Notes under the pieces: model-generated
The model's database searches: none
Seen by the model: only the letters and a program-made list of their open reading frames with translations
What the model was told of the DNA's origin: nothing
Shown here: positions 7,399 to 14,285 of the stretch, one piece after another
Position numbering within the stretch: the stretch's first letter is position 1
Layout of the letters: each line of letters opens with the position of its first letter
Source of the DNA: a virus
Length of the DNA stretch: 27,164 nucleotides
Strand: one strand, 5' to 3'
IMG/VR virus record: IMGVR_UViG_3300000227_000026
Span: 1 to 27,164 of that record
Program-made: the position numbers and the translations under genes

Positions 7399-8628
7399 AT
7401 GAGAAAAAATGAAATTTTAGAAGTACAATGGTTTAAAGAAGCTAAGTATGATATTGTAACCGAAGAAAACGGTAAAAAAAAATACTTAGTTAGTGCTCCA
7501 TTCACAAGAGTTGATTATCCTAATAGTAATAACAGAATTTATCCACGTAAAGTTATGCAAAATGCAATTAACAAGCTTAGACCAAGGGTCATTAATAAAG
7601 AAATAACCATGATGGTAGATCATCCAGATTTGTCTGGTTCTTTAAGAAACATAGGCGCATTGCTTATTGATATTTCAGATATTGATGAAAATGGATACGC
7701 TTGGTATAGTGCACAGATAGCTGATACTGGTGCTGGTAAAGACTTAAAGGCATTAATTGACTTGGGAGCAAAGTTAGGTGTTTCTACAAGAGGTTATGGT
7801 GCTACTGCATATGACCAAGAAGTACCTGGCTTTCCTGGTAAATTTGATGTTATACAGGATGGGTTTGATCTTGAAAGTATAGATTTCGTTGATGATCCTT
7901 CTGTAAAAGACACAAAAACGTATGTTCAATATGAATCTAAATCAAGGAGTAAAAGCATGAAAACAGTTGAAGAACTGAAGGGCGCTTATCCAGAACTTAT
8001 GGAACAATTTAAACAGTTTGTGCTTGCAGAAGCAAAAACTGAAGCTGATACCAGAGTCGAGGAAGCAAAATCTTCTATAAAAACCGAACTTGAATCTGTT
8101 ATTAAAAGTCTAAGTGAATCAATTAAAAAGGTTTGTCCTGATCTTTTCACTGTAATTCCAGAAGTAAAAATTCAGGAAGAAAAAGAAAAAGAAATGCTTG
8201 ATATTAAAAAAGCACTCGATGAAACCAAAAAAGCACTCGATGAAGCTACAGCTAAAATAAAAGAATCTGAAAAGAAAGCTATCGAAGATGCAAAAATGGC
8301 AGCTATTGATACACTCAAAGCAAAACACGAAGATTTTTTCAAACATGAAGTATTCATGAATATTTTTGAACATTGTGTAACAAAAGAAGACGTTGAATCT
8401 GTATTTACAAAACAATACGAAGTTTACACAAAAATCAAAGAATCTATTAGTAGTACTGCCGAACCTAAAAGTAAAATTGATGACGCAGTAAAATCTAAAG
8501 AAAAAGTTCTTGAAAATGGTCTTACAGAAGCTCAAATTATTGATTTTGAAAGAAAAAATAAACAGAGAGCATCTAACAACCTTGAACCGCTTTCTATAGA
8601 AGTTTACAAAACAATCAGTGGAATTTAG
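7399..8628 (+). CDS. Prohead protease fused to scaffold (T4 gp21-type protease plus scaffold)
   Basis: The 409-residue product joins a capsid-maturation serine protease to a scaffold. The first ~180 residues fit the T4 gp21/herpes assemblin-like fold: catalytic His in MMVDHP (codon 7621-7623), catalytic Ser in LGVSTRG (codon 7783-7785), and the closing FDLESIDFVDDPS strand typical of these enzymes. The rest is a charged helical scaffold rich in K, E and A, with a tandem KKALDET/KKALDEA repeat and predicted coiled coil, ending in a conserved-looking basic C-terminus that likely binds the capsid protein. I start at the ATG at 7399, eight bases after GGAGT (7386-7390); an in-frame ATG at 7384 has no good ribosome site. 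The protease is expected to cut scaffold, itself and the capsid protein before DNA packaging. Confidence 0.85.
   Translation: MRKNEILEVQWFKEAKYDIVTEENGKKKYLVSAPFTRVDYPNSNNRIYPRKVMQNAINKLRPRVINKEITMMVDHPDLSGSLRNIGALLIDISDIDENGYAWYSAQIADTGAGKDLKALIDLGAKLGVSTRGYGATAYDQEVPGFPGKFDVIQDGFDLESIDFVDDPSVKDTKTYVQYESKSRSKSMKTVEELKGAYPELMEQFKQFVLAEAKTEADTRVEEAKSSIKTELESVIKSLSESIKKVCPDLFTVIPEVKIQEEKEKEMLDIKKALDETKKALDEATAKIKESEKKAIEDAKMAAIDTLKAKHEDFFKHEVFMNIFEHCVTKEDVESVFTKQYEVYTKIKESISSTAEPKSKIDDAVKSKEKVLENGLTEAQIIDFERKNKQRASNNLEPLSIEVYKTISGI
7957..8628 (+). CDS. Nested in-frame scaffold protein
   Basis: Inside the protease gene an in-frame ATG at 7957 is preceded by AAGGAG (7944-7949) seven bases away, which is the best Shine-Dalgarno of the head module. 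It lies exactly at the junction after the protease's last strand (VDDPS) and a basic linker. Translation from here would yield a 223-residue protein beginning MKTVEELKGAYPELMEQF, which is the scaffold half alone. This is the layout of lambda C/Nu3 and related phages, where much free scaffold and little protease-scaffold fusion are made from one gene. Helical, coiled-coil content and charged composition fit a scaffold. That the internal start is used is inferred from the ribosome site, not proved. Confidence 0.75.
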   Translation: MKTVEELKGAYPELMEQFKQFVLAEAKTEADTRVEEAKSSIKTELESVIKSLSESIKKVCPDLFTVIPEVKIQEEKEKEMLDIKKALDETKKALDEATAKIKESEKKAIEDAKMAAIDTLKAKHEDFFKHEVFMNIFEHCVTKEDVESVFTKQYEVYTKIKESISSTAEPKSKIDDAVKSKEKVLENGLTEAQIIDFERKNKQRASNNLEPLSIEVYKTISGI

Positions 8629-8640
8629 TCGAAACGAAAA

Positions 8641-8669
8641 TTGACAATAAATAATTGATATGCTAAGAT
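8641..8669 (+). promoter_or_regulatory. Major capsid gene promoter with extended -10
   Basis: TTGACA (8641-8646), a 17-base spacer and TAAGAT (8664-8669) preceded by TGC, forming an extended -10 (TGnTAAGAT). The -35 and spacing are ideal, and the TG element compensates for the two -10 mismatches. It starts a leader of about 65 bases carrying a hairpin before the capsid gene. Confidence 0.75.
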
Positions 8670-8682
8670 CTGTTGTAGGAGA

Positions 8683-8706
8683 TTAACAACTGTTACCAGT
8701 TGTTAA
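8683..8706 (+). promoter_or_regulatory. Perfect hairpin in the capsid mRNA leader
   Basis: TTAACAACTG, loop TTAC, CAGTTGTTAA make a perfect 10-base stem a few bases downstream of the predicted transcription start. No U-tract follows, so it is not an intrinsic terminator. Its place at the 5' end of what should be the most abundant message suggests a 5' mRNA-stabilising stem. An operator for a dimeric protein is the alternative. Confidence 0.6.
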
Positions 8707-8740
8707 TGGAAATGAATTAGAAATAAATCGGAGAATGAAT

Positions 8741-9901
8741 ATGAATAAAAATGTATCTTTTATTGAAAGAAATGAAAACTACCATAAGAGATATGGGCAT
8801 CTCGTAGAAGGCGTTAAATCTCAGGTAACTGGTAAAGTTATAGATCAGATTATGCAAAACAAAATGGAAATTTTGATGAATAATCTTATGGAAATGCGCT
8901 GTCAGGAATATGGTGTCGATATTAATAATATTAATATTGCGGAACTTCATGAACAGACTGCAAATAGTGGTATTGCATACGTTGTTAAAACCGAACTGGC
9001 TATGATTGATAAGATTTTCCCTAATCTTCTGATGAATGAAATTGCATCAATCCAGCCACTCGATGAACCAACAAGTACTATTTTTTACACTGATATTCAG
9101 CGTGAAGATGGTACTTCAGTTTCTTCTGCAATTCATACAAATAGAACTTATGGTGATAATGTAGAATATAATCCTTCTGCTCCACAGGCTATCAAAGAAT
9201 TAAATTATGTTATTACTTCTGACACTATTACCACCACTGAAAAGAAACTGAAAGCTTCTATCACCATTGAAGTACAACAGGATTTGCTTAGACGACATGG
9301 TAAAAATGCGGAATCTATCATGACCGCTAACCTTGCTTCTGAAACTGTTCGTGAGTGGGATAGAATGGGTATTCAGGCAATGTATGATGGTGCTACTGGT
9401 GGAGCTGCTGTTTTTAACAAAACAGAACCTTCTGGTCTTGCCTATGAAGATAGAAAATACTGGATGGAAACGTTGTATGAAAAAATGATTGATGTTGATA
9501 ATTCAATTTTTAAGAAAAGATATCGCAAAACCAATTTTATCATTTGTGGTGCCGATGAAGCCGCATTCATTGAAAAAATGCAAGGCTTTAGACCAGTTGA
9601 AGGCGATGTAACTACACAGATGATTGCTACTGGTGGTCGTTATTTTATGGGAACTTTGAAAAACCGCTGGAGAGTATTCGTTGACCCGTTGGAATCAGCA
9701 GGTAAAATTCTGATGGGTTATAACAATCCTTCAAAATGGGAAGAAACTAGTTTCGTATTTGCACCTTACATTCTGGCTTATATGTCACCTTGGTTTGTCA
9801 ATCCTGATACCCTTCGCCAAACTCGTGCCATTCTCTCAAGAGCTGGTATGAAAGTAGTTGTTGGTGATCTTCTTGGTGTAGTTACAGTAACTTCATCGTA
9901 A
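8741..9901 (+). CDS. Major capsid protein (T4 gp23-like, HK97 fold)
   Basis: This 386-residue protein follows protease and scaffold and has the features of gp23-type capsid proteins. A charged N-terminal arm of about 70 residues is followed by AYVVKTELAMIDKIFPNLL and IQPLDEPTSTIFYTD, which matches the gp23 strand near the E-loop, and by a C-terminal domain ending in NPDTLRQTRAILSRAGMKVV. The start is taken at 8741, since GGAG (8730-8733) is seven bases away; the ATG at 8735 touches the ribosome site. A likely maturation cut is after E71 in ELHEQ. The gene uses CAG for about 10 of 14 glutamines, whereas terL uses mostly CAA, as expected for very high expression. It stands alone between its own promoter and terminator. 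Confidence 0.9.
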   Translation: MNKNVSFIERNENYHKRYGHLVEGVKSQVTGKVIDQIMQNKMEILMNNLMEMRCQEYGVDINNINIAELHEQTANSGIAYVVKTELAMIDKIFPNLLMNEIASIQPLDEPTSTIFYTDIQREDGTSVSSAIHTNRTYGDNVEYNPSAPQAIKELNYVITSDTITTTEKKLKASITIEVQQDLLRRHGKNAESIMTANLASETVREWDRMGIQAMYDGATGGAAVFNKTEPSGLAYEDRKYWMETLYEKMIDVDNSIFKKRYRKTNFIICGADEAAFIEKMQGFRPVEGDVTTQMIATGGRYFMGTLKNRWRVFVDPLESAGKILMGYNNPSKWEETSFVFAPYILAYMSPWFVNPDTLRQTRAILSRAGMKVVVGDLLGVVTVTSS

Positions 9902-9913
9902 CTTTAACATGAT

Positions 9914-9947
9914 ATAGAGGGTGGATTTACCACCCTCTATTTTCTTG
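9914..9947 (+). terminator. Strong intrinsic terminator after the capsid gene
   Basis: ATAGAGGGTGG (9914-9924), loop ATTTA and CCACCCTCTAT (9930-9940) pair perfectly over 11 bases, with a GC-rich core, followed by TTTTCTT. It ends the capsid transcript just 13 bases after the stop. The next gene begins only 14 bases beyond the stem, so it must rely on read-through or an unseen promoter. Confidence 0.93.
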
Positions 9948-9954
9948 TAATAAA

Positions 9955-10551
9955 ATGTCAGAAGATTTTGTAAAAATAAAATACACTGATTGTTATGAAA
10001 AGTTATTAGTTATAATAGACAGATACAATTTTACAAAAGAATTTATTAGAAATGAATGGACTTGGGTACCAAAACATGTAGCGGTTAAACTATTAAAAAA
10101 CAATTATTTCATAACAGAACAGGATATTATCTTTAATCCTGATATTTTTAAAAAAGCCGGGTTAAAAATAGGATTAAAGAGATTTGGTGCGTATGGTGAT
10201 TTATTGCAATTGGTTCCTATTGTTAAATATCTTAAGCGCACAACAAATAATAAATATTATTTATTAACAAACGATTGTTATATAGAAGATTTCAAAAAAT
10301 ATAACATATTTGATGATGTGTTTAAATCAAATAAAGCTAGAAATTGGTTTGATAAAGTGATATTCCTAGATGGTGTTCTTGAGAAAGATCATAGCAATTC
10401 AAACCATGAGCGATATTTACACAGGATTCATATCGTTGAAGAATTTTTTAATATAAATTTAGATTATTATGATTTTTCTGTGAATATCAATAGTTCTGAT
10501 AAAAAATATGTATCAGAGATGTTAACAAATGCTATCTTACAACAAAAGTAA
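9955..10551 (+). CDS. GT9-like N-terminal domain protein (half glycosyltransferase)
   Basis: The 198-residue product carries the N-terminal Rossmann domain of heptosyltransferase-type (GT9) enzymes. The segment GLKRFGAYGDLLQLVPIVKYLK (from residue 73) contains the family G-D pair at G81-D82, and the block VLEKDHSNSNHERYLHRI matches ILEKDHSLENNENHQHRV in the next gene. Those two stretches show the genes are paralogues. This one ends where the donor-nucleotide domain would begin, so it is either a truncated copy or a partner subunit. No Shine-Dalgarno precedes the ATG, which lies right behind the capsid terminator, so expression is expected to be low. The 3' end overlaps the next gene by 23 bases in another frame. 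An enzyme lacking the second domain is unlikely to transfer sugar alone. Confidence 0.65.
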   Translation: MSEDFVKIKYTDCYEKLLVIIDRYNFTKEFIRNEWTWVPKHVAVKLLKNNYFITEQDIIFNPDIFKKAGLKIGLKRFGAYGDLLQLVPIVKYLKRTTNNKYYLLTNDCYIEDFKKYNIFDDVFKSNKARNWFDKVIFLDGVLEKDHSNSNHERYLHRIHIVEEFFNINLDYYDFSVNINSSDKKYVSEMLTNAILQQK

Positions 10552-11575
10552 ATTAACACAACTGATTTATTCACCAAAAGATTTTTATCCAATATCTGTT
10601 CATCCCAATATGATAGTCAATCTTTCTGGTTATAAAGATATAGATAGTTTAGCATTTGCTCCATTTTGTACAGATGTTTTAAAAGGTACCAATACTGTAA
10701 CCATACACAGAGATTATGCACTTGGTGATTTAATTCAATTGGTTCCAGTTGCTAGATTGATTAAAAAAGAATTTAATATTAAAACAGTAAATATCATAAC
10801 AAGCACTAGATTTAATCAGGATTTATCTTATTGTTATTCAGATATACATTTTTGGCCTAAAGAATATTTAAATGGTTCGACAACTGGTTTACAATTTGGT
10901 TTTATTATTTCTACAAATGGTATATTAGAAAAAGATCATTCATTAGAAAATAACGAAAATCATCAGCATAGAGTTGCTATTTATTTGGAATTATTTGGAA
11001 TAGTTAATTTTAAAAAAGAAGATTTAAATTGGAAATGTACTATGAAGGGTGGGGTTATTTTGCCTAAATTACAAACAGATAAACCTCTAATAGGATTACA
11101 AATACGTGGTTCTGGGTATATGAAAACATTGCCTTCATGTATGATAAGAAGTATAGCAAATGAACTTTCAAAAAAATACTATGTAGTACTTATAGACCAA
11201 GATATAAATATGGGTTTTGATGGTAAAAATATAATTAATCTTTGTGGTAAACTAAAAATTCCACAGGTTATAGCTTTATTAGAAAAACTTGATTTGTGTA
11301 TTACAATGGATAGTGGTGTTTTGTGGATGTGTCATAGCGCAAATTGTCCAACAATTACTTTTTTGGGTTCAACTAGAGAAGCGGAAAGAATATCATTACA
11401 TCCACAATATCCAAAGAAGGCAAAAGCTATTGATTTGACAAAATATGTTGGTTGTGAGCCTTGTTTTGAGACAAGGGTTAGATGTGGTGGTAAGATTCGT
11501 TGCATGAATGAAGTGAATTATGATATGATAAAAGACGAATTACTTGAAAAAGTAAAATCTATTATAGGAGTTTAA
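10529..11575 (+). CDS. GT9-family glycosyltransferase (heptosyltransferase-like)
   Basis: This 348-residue protein shows both GT-B halves of the GT9 family. The N-domain has YALGDLIQLVPVARLIKK with G66-D67, the position of the proposed catalytic aspartate in WaaC/WaaF. The C-domain has PLIGLQIRGSGYMKTLP (187-202), then ITMDSGVLWMCHSANCPTI with D261-S-G at the donor-binding loop, and the cysteine-rich end CEPCFETRVRC with CM (309-326), typical of heptosyltransferase relatives. It should transfer a sugar from a nucleotide donor. Substrate is unknown: it could decorate virion proteins, host surface glycans or phage DNA bases. It overlaps the half-GT gene upstream by 23 bases and is followed closely by a methyltransferase, forming a small sugar-modification cassette between capsid and neck genes. 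The ribosome site (AGAG) is weak. Confidence 0.8.
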   Translation: MLSYNKSKLTQLIYSPKDFYPISVHPNMIVNLSGYKDIDSLAFAPFCTDVLKGTNTVTIHRDYALGDLIQLVPVARLIKKEFNIKTVNIITSTRFNQDLSYCYSDIHFWPKEYLNGSTTGLQFGFIISTNGILEKDHSLENNENHQHRVAIYLELFGIVNFKKEDLNWKCTMKGGVILPKLQTDKPLIGLQIRGSGYMKTLPSCMIRSIANELSKKYYVVLIDQDINMGFDGKNIINLCGKLKIPQVIALLEKLDLCITMDSGVLWMCHSANCPTITFLGSTREAERISLHPQYPKKAKAIDLTKYVGCEPCFETRVRCGGKIRCMNEVNYDMIKDELLEKVKSIIGV

Positions 11576-11578
11576 ATA

Positions 11579-12445
11579 ATGGGTAGAAAAAAGAAAAATT
11601 ATGACAAACCTGTAGAAGAACAACCAAAAGTCAAAGATAATTTATTAGAATTTGGTGATCTTGAAACAGAAGCTATAATTAGTGGCGATAATGAACTTAC
11701 AATAACAGAATCAAATAATTTTGTTGTAGACTCAGAAGCTATTATTCCAGAAGAAGTAACAGAAGAAATGAAATTAGAAGAATCTATTAGCACATCAGAA
11801 ACAGCAGTTAAAGTTTCTGATGTTGTTGTTAAGACAACTATGGAAGATTATGAGAAGATTTTTAATGAAGAATATTTCAATAATCTGAAAGAAAAAGGTT
11901 GCGATTATACTGCTTATGGTAAGTGGCAAGAAGCATATTGTGGTGTTTTTCAAAGAGCATTTAATCTTAGAAATAAAACCATATTAGATGTAGGTTCTGC
12001 TTATGGTTCTATTAGTTTTGGTTTTAAAATGCAGGGTGTTATGTCTGTAGCTGTTGATGTTGCTAAATGTTTGGTTGGTAAAACATTTAGAGGTATTAGA
12101 TTTGTTAATGCTATGGCTCAACACATGCCAGATATTGATAATAAAACCATAGATTTTATTCATTGTTCTTATGTTTTAAATTATATACCAAAAAATGAAC
12201 TTGTTGATACTTTTAAAGAATTTAAGCGTGTTATAACAGATCATGGCAAAATTCTTGTTATTTTCAACAAAGGTAATGATAATGTATCTGGTATTAATCA
12301 CATGCACACAAATGAAACAGTAATTAATGCAGCAATTGAAGCAAATTTAAAGCTGTTTGAATGTAAAGAAATATTAAAACATTATGATGACCCAGAATAC
12401 AGGTTTATCCAGTCTTATGATTGGAATATCCTGTGTTTTGAATAA
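11579..12445 (+). CDS. SAM-dependent methyltransferase with acidic N-terminal tail
   Basis: The C-terminal two thirds of this 288-residue protein form a class I (Rossmann) methyltransferase: motif I ILDVGSAYGS (135-144), the acidic end of strand 2 at D160 in VAVDVAK, motif with IDFIHCSYVLNYIP (191-204) and VITDHGKILVIF (218-229). It resembles small-molecule or sugar methyltransferases rather than DNA methylases, since no DPPY/NPPF catalytic motif is seen. The first ~85 residues are a low-complexity, acidic, probably disordered tail starting MGRKKKNY, unusual for the family and possibly a tether to virion or partner. A good GGAG ribosome site precedes the ATG, four bases after the glycosyltransferase stop, so the two are co-translated and likely act on one glycan. 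The target is not known. Confidence 0.8.
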   Translation: MGRKKKNYDKPVEEQPKVKDNLLEFGDLETEAIISGDNELTITESNNFVVDSEAIIPEEVTEEMKLEESISTSETAVKVSDVVVKTTMEDYEKIFNEEYFNNLKEKGCDYTAYGKWQEAYCGVFQRAFNLRNKTILDVGSAYGSISFGFKMQGVMSVAVDVAKCLVGKTFRGIRFVNAMAQHMPDIDNKTIDFIHCSYVLNYIPKNELVDTFKEFKRVITDHGKILVIFNKGNDNVSGINHMHTNETVINAAIEANLKLFECKEILKHYDDPEYRFIQSYDWNILCFE

Positions 12446-12460
12446 TTATATATATTTCTT

Positions 12461-12490
12461 GGTTGGTAGTCTTACAAAAGACTACCAACC
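12461..12490 (+). terminator. Hairpin after the methyltransferase gene, weak terminator or processing site
   Basis: GGTTGGTAGTC (12461-12471), loop of eight bases, GACTACCAACC (12480-12490) is a perfect 11-base stem between the methyltransferase and adaptor genes. The following TTGAACAAAA has no U-run, so termination should be inefficient. It may protect or process the message, or partially attenuate transcription into the neck genes. Confidence 0.6.
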
Positions 12491-12515
12491 TTGAACAAAA
12501 ACAGGAGTTAGTTTT

Positions 12516-13193
12516 ATGACAATGGATGAATTCAAACAATTATTATCTGATTTTTATAATATGGACACCATTAATGTACCTCATCTTGATAATATCATAG
12601 CTAGGGCTATACGAAAATTATCCGAATTCTATCCATTTCTTGAAACAAGTTCTATATTTACTATATCAAATCAAACAAGATACACTATTAACCATAGTGA
12701 TCTTATAAAACTTGAGAATGTATATTATAATTCACCATATTCTGTAAATTCTTTTGGTGATTCTGATATAATAGATATCAGAAAACATGGTGGTTTCAGT
12801 TTATCTCAACAAATTACAGATATCTATGAACATGAAACACAGCGAAGAATTAAACCAGTAGATGCTAGAATTGTAAGTAATGATACATTTGACTTGATTC
12901 CTACACCAACAACGATAGAAACTGTTTATTATGAGTATTCAAGGTATAGAACAATAGATGAAATACCAAGAATATTTGAAGATGAACTTATTGCACTTGT
13001 TATTTACTATAAAAATGACCCAACGTATCAAAACAATCGTTCAGCAAATAATGGAAATGTATTTAACTTTGATAGACGTGGAAATACAACAGAATCATCA
13101 TCATTTACACCACAGAATGCCTATGATTTAAGAAAAGACGAATTAAAGTCTATTTGTGATGATATAAAAAAGAAGGTGAATAAACTTGGCTAA
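12516..13193 (+). CDS. Head-tail adaptor (connector) protein
   Basis: This 225-residue protein is the first gene of the neck block and shows the arrangement of phage head-tail adaptors that dock on the portal: N-terminal helices (MDEFKQLLSDFYN, then IIARAIRKLSEFYP), a beta-rich centre and a C-terminal helical pair with the LIALVIYYKNDPTYQ and ELKSICDDIKKK segments. The stretch PTTIETVYYEYSRYRTIDEI resembles central strands of such adaptors. A good AGGAG lies eight bases before the ATG. The last eight bases overlap the next gene. Identification rests on gene order between capsid and tail tube and on the fold pattern, not on a catalytic motif; a general virion structural protein is the alternative. 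Confidence 0.6.
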   Translation: MTMDEFKQLLSDFYNMDTINVPHLDNIIARAIRKLSEFYPFLETSSIFTISNQTRYTINHSDLIKLENVYYNSPYSVNSFGDSDIIDIRKHGGFSLSQQITDIYEHETQRRIKPVDARIVSNDTFDLIPTPTTIETVYYEYSRYRTIDEIPRIFEDELIALVIYYKNDPTYQNNRSANNGNVFNFDRRGNTTESSSFTPQNAYDLRKDELKSICDDIKKKVNKLG

Positions 13194-13788
13194 GTCTAAA
13201 TTCAACTTTTTTGAATTGAATATAGAAGGATTAGATAATTTTTTCAATTATTTATTAAGCTATTCAAAATCTTTTCAAAGTAAAGCAAAAAGAATTCTTA
13301 ACGGTGTAAATACAAAGAATATAAATCGTAAAATAAGAAAAATAGTTAAAACCACTATGAAAAATAGTTCAGAGTTTGAAATAAAAATGGGCAAAAAATT
13401 TAATACATTTGTTGTTGGTTCTTATTCTATAAGAAATATTTCCAAATCTGATACGGAAACATTATTCAAATTACATAATAAATTCGATGATAGTGGTGCT
13501 GATAAACAAATTGTTAAAACACACGGCTCAAATAGTTGGCGATTTTCAACAAAAAGTATGTTTTCTGTAATGAATAGAGGAAGGCGTAGTTATACTATAC
13601 CTTCAGATGGTAGTAAAAGAAAAATGGTATGGATATGCCAAAAGGGAGCATTTGTTGGTAAAGTAATAAGAAAAACTGGCCCACTTCAAATACCAGCATT
13701 TGGTGGATTTAATTTTATTTCACAAATAGAAGATAATATAAAACATTGGTTTTCAACAATTCAAGACAAATTTTTAAATTTAAAATAA
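13186..13788 (+). CDS. Neck/tail-completion protein (HK97 gp10-like position), TTG start
   Basis: The 200-residue product is basic in its N-terminal half and lies where head-closure or gp10-type tail-completion proteins are encoded, between adaptor and terminator. The first good methionine codon is far inside (residue 58), while the TTG at 13186 has a fine AAGGTG ribosome site seven bases upstream and overlaps the adaptor stop by eight bases. I therefore take TTG as the start (MAKSKFNFFEL). Seen features are helical N-terminus, then a beta-rich part with SWRFSTKSMFSVMNRGRRSY and a closing helix FNFISQIEDNIKHWF, similar in outline to HK97-gp10-like proteins, which end in a helix and have a small core. 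Function is inferred from location. Confidence 0.6.
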   Translation: MAKSKFNFFELNIEGLDNFFNYLLSYSKSFQSKAKRILNGVNTKNINRKIRKIVKTTMKNSSEFEIKMGKKFNTFVVGSYSIRNISKSDTETLFKLHNKFDDSGADKQIVKTHGSNSWRFSTKSMFSVMNRGRRSYTIPSDGSKRKMVWICQKGAFVGKVIRKTGPLQIPAFGGFNFISQIEDNIKHWFSTIQDKFLNLK

Positions 13789-13803
13789 AATTGGTATAAT
13801 ATT

Positions 13804-14274
13804 ATGTCAAAAAAGGAAGATATTTTAAACAGAGTTGAATCCATTTTAAAGGCTATTCAAACAACTAACACTTACGATGGTGTTAATTTTTTCAATAACA
13901 ATATTGGTTATGTTGATCGTCAATATATCAATATAACAGAAGATGATATTTTACATAAACCTAATAACTGGATTATATTAAATAATGAAGGAGAAGAATT
14001 TAACGCATTACCTGGTGGAGTATTTGAAAATAAAATAAAAATACAAATTGTTTGCTTCACAAAAGCAAACGAAAATTCACCAAATTTAGATAGTATAATG
14101 AATAGCTTGCAAAAAGATATTTTTCTTGCTATCATAAAAGATGAAACATTGGGTAAATTATGTGATTATGTTTTGCCAATCCTTATTGAAACTGTAGATG
14201 AAATGATTTATCCTTATGGTGGGTTTGTTTTCTCAATGGAAATAGTCTATGCGTTCAATAAAAGTAATATATAA
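13804..14274 (+). CDS. Tail terminator-like protein
   Basis: This protein has 156 residues: N-terminal helix (EDILNRVESILKAIQ), a beta strand set, a middle helix (LDSIMNSLQKDIFLAI) and a final strand FVFSMEIVYAF. This matches the alpha-beta fold order of tail terminator proteins (lambda gpU, SPP1 gp17) that cap the tube and join it to the neck. It lies just before the tail tube gene, which is the usual place. It has no Shine-Dalgarno; the sequence TGGTATAAT stands directly before the ATG, so a leaderless transcript is conceivable but more likely it is chance in AT-rich DNA. It ends 11 bases before the tube gene. Confidence 0.6.
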   Translation: MSKKEDILNRVESILKAIQTTNTYDGVNFFNNNIGYVDRQYINITEDDILHKPNNWIILNNEGEEFNALPGGVFENKIKIQIVCFTKANENSPNLDSIMNSLQKDIFLAIIKDETLGKLCDYVLPILIETVDEMIYPYGGFVFSMEIVYAFNKSNI

Positions 14275-14285
14275 GGAGTAAATTT

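Noticed and set aside
8201-8245. Tandem repeat in the scaffold coding region as a mobile or phase-variable element
   Set aside because: Two 18-base copies encode KKALDE repeats that suit a coiled coil; two copies in frame do not suggest phase variation.
8119-8535. Minus-strand frame of 138 codons opposite the scaffold
   Set aside because: It is phenylalanine-rich because it reads the complement of lysine/glutamate codons; it has no ribosome site and lies wholly inside a well-supported gene.
12461-12490. Strong intrinsic terminator after the methyltransferase
   Set aside because: The stem is perfect, but no U-tract follows on either strand, so it is listed only as a weak terminator or processing hairpin.
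13792-13800. TGGTATAAT, a perfect extended -10, just before the tail terminator gene
   Set aside because: There is no good -35 at 16-18 bases, and transcription would start at or inside the start codon. Such strings occur by chance in AT-rich DNA; a leaderless mRNA remains possible but unsupported.
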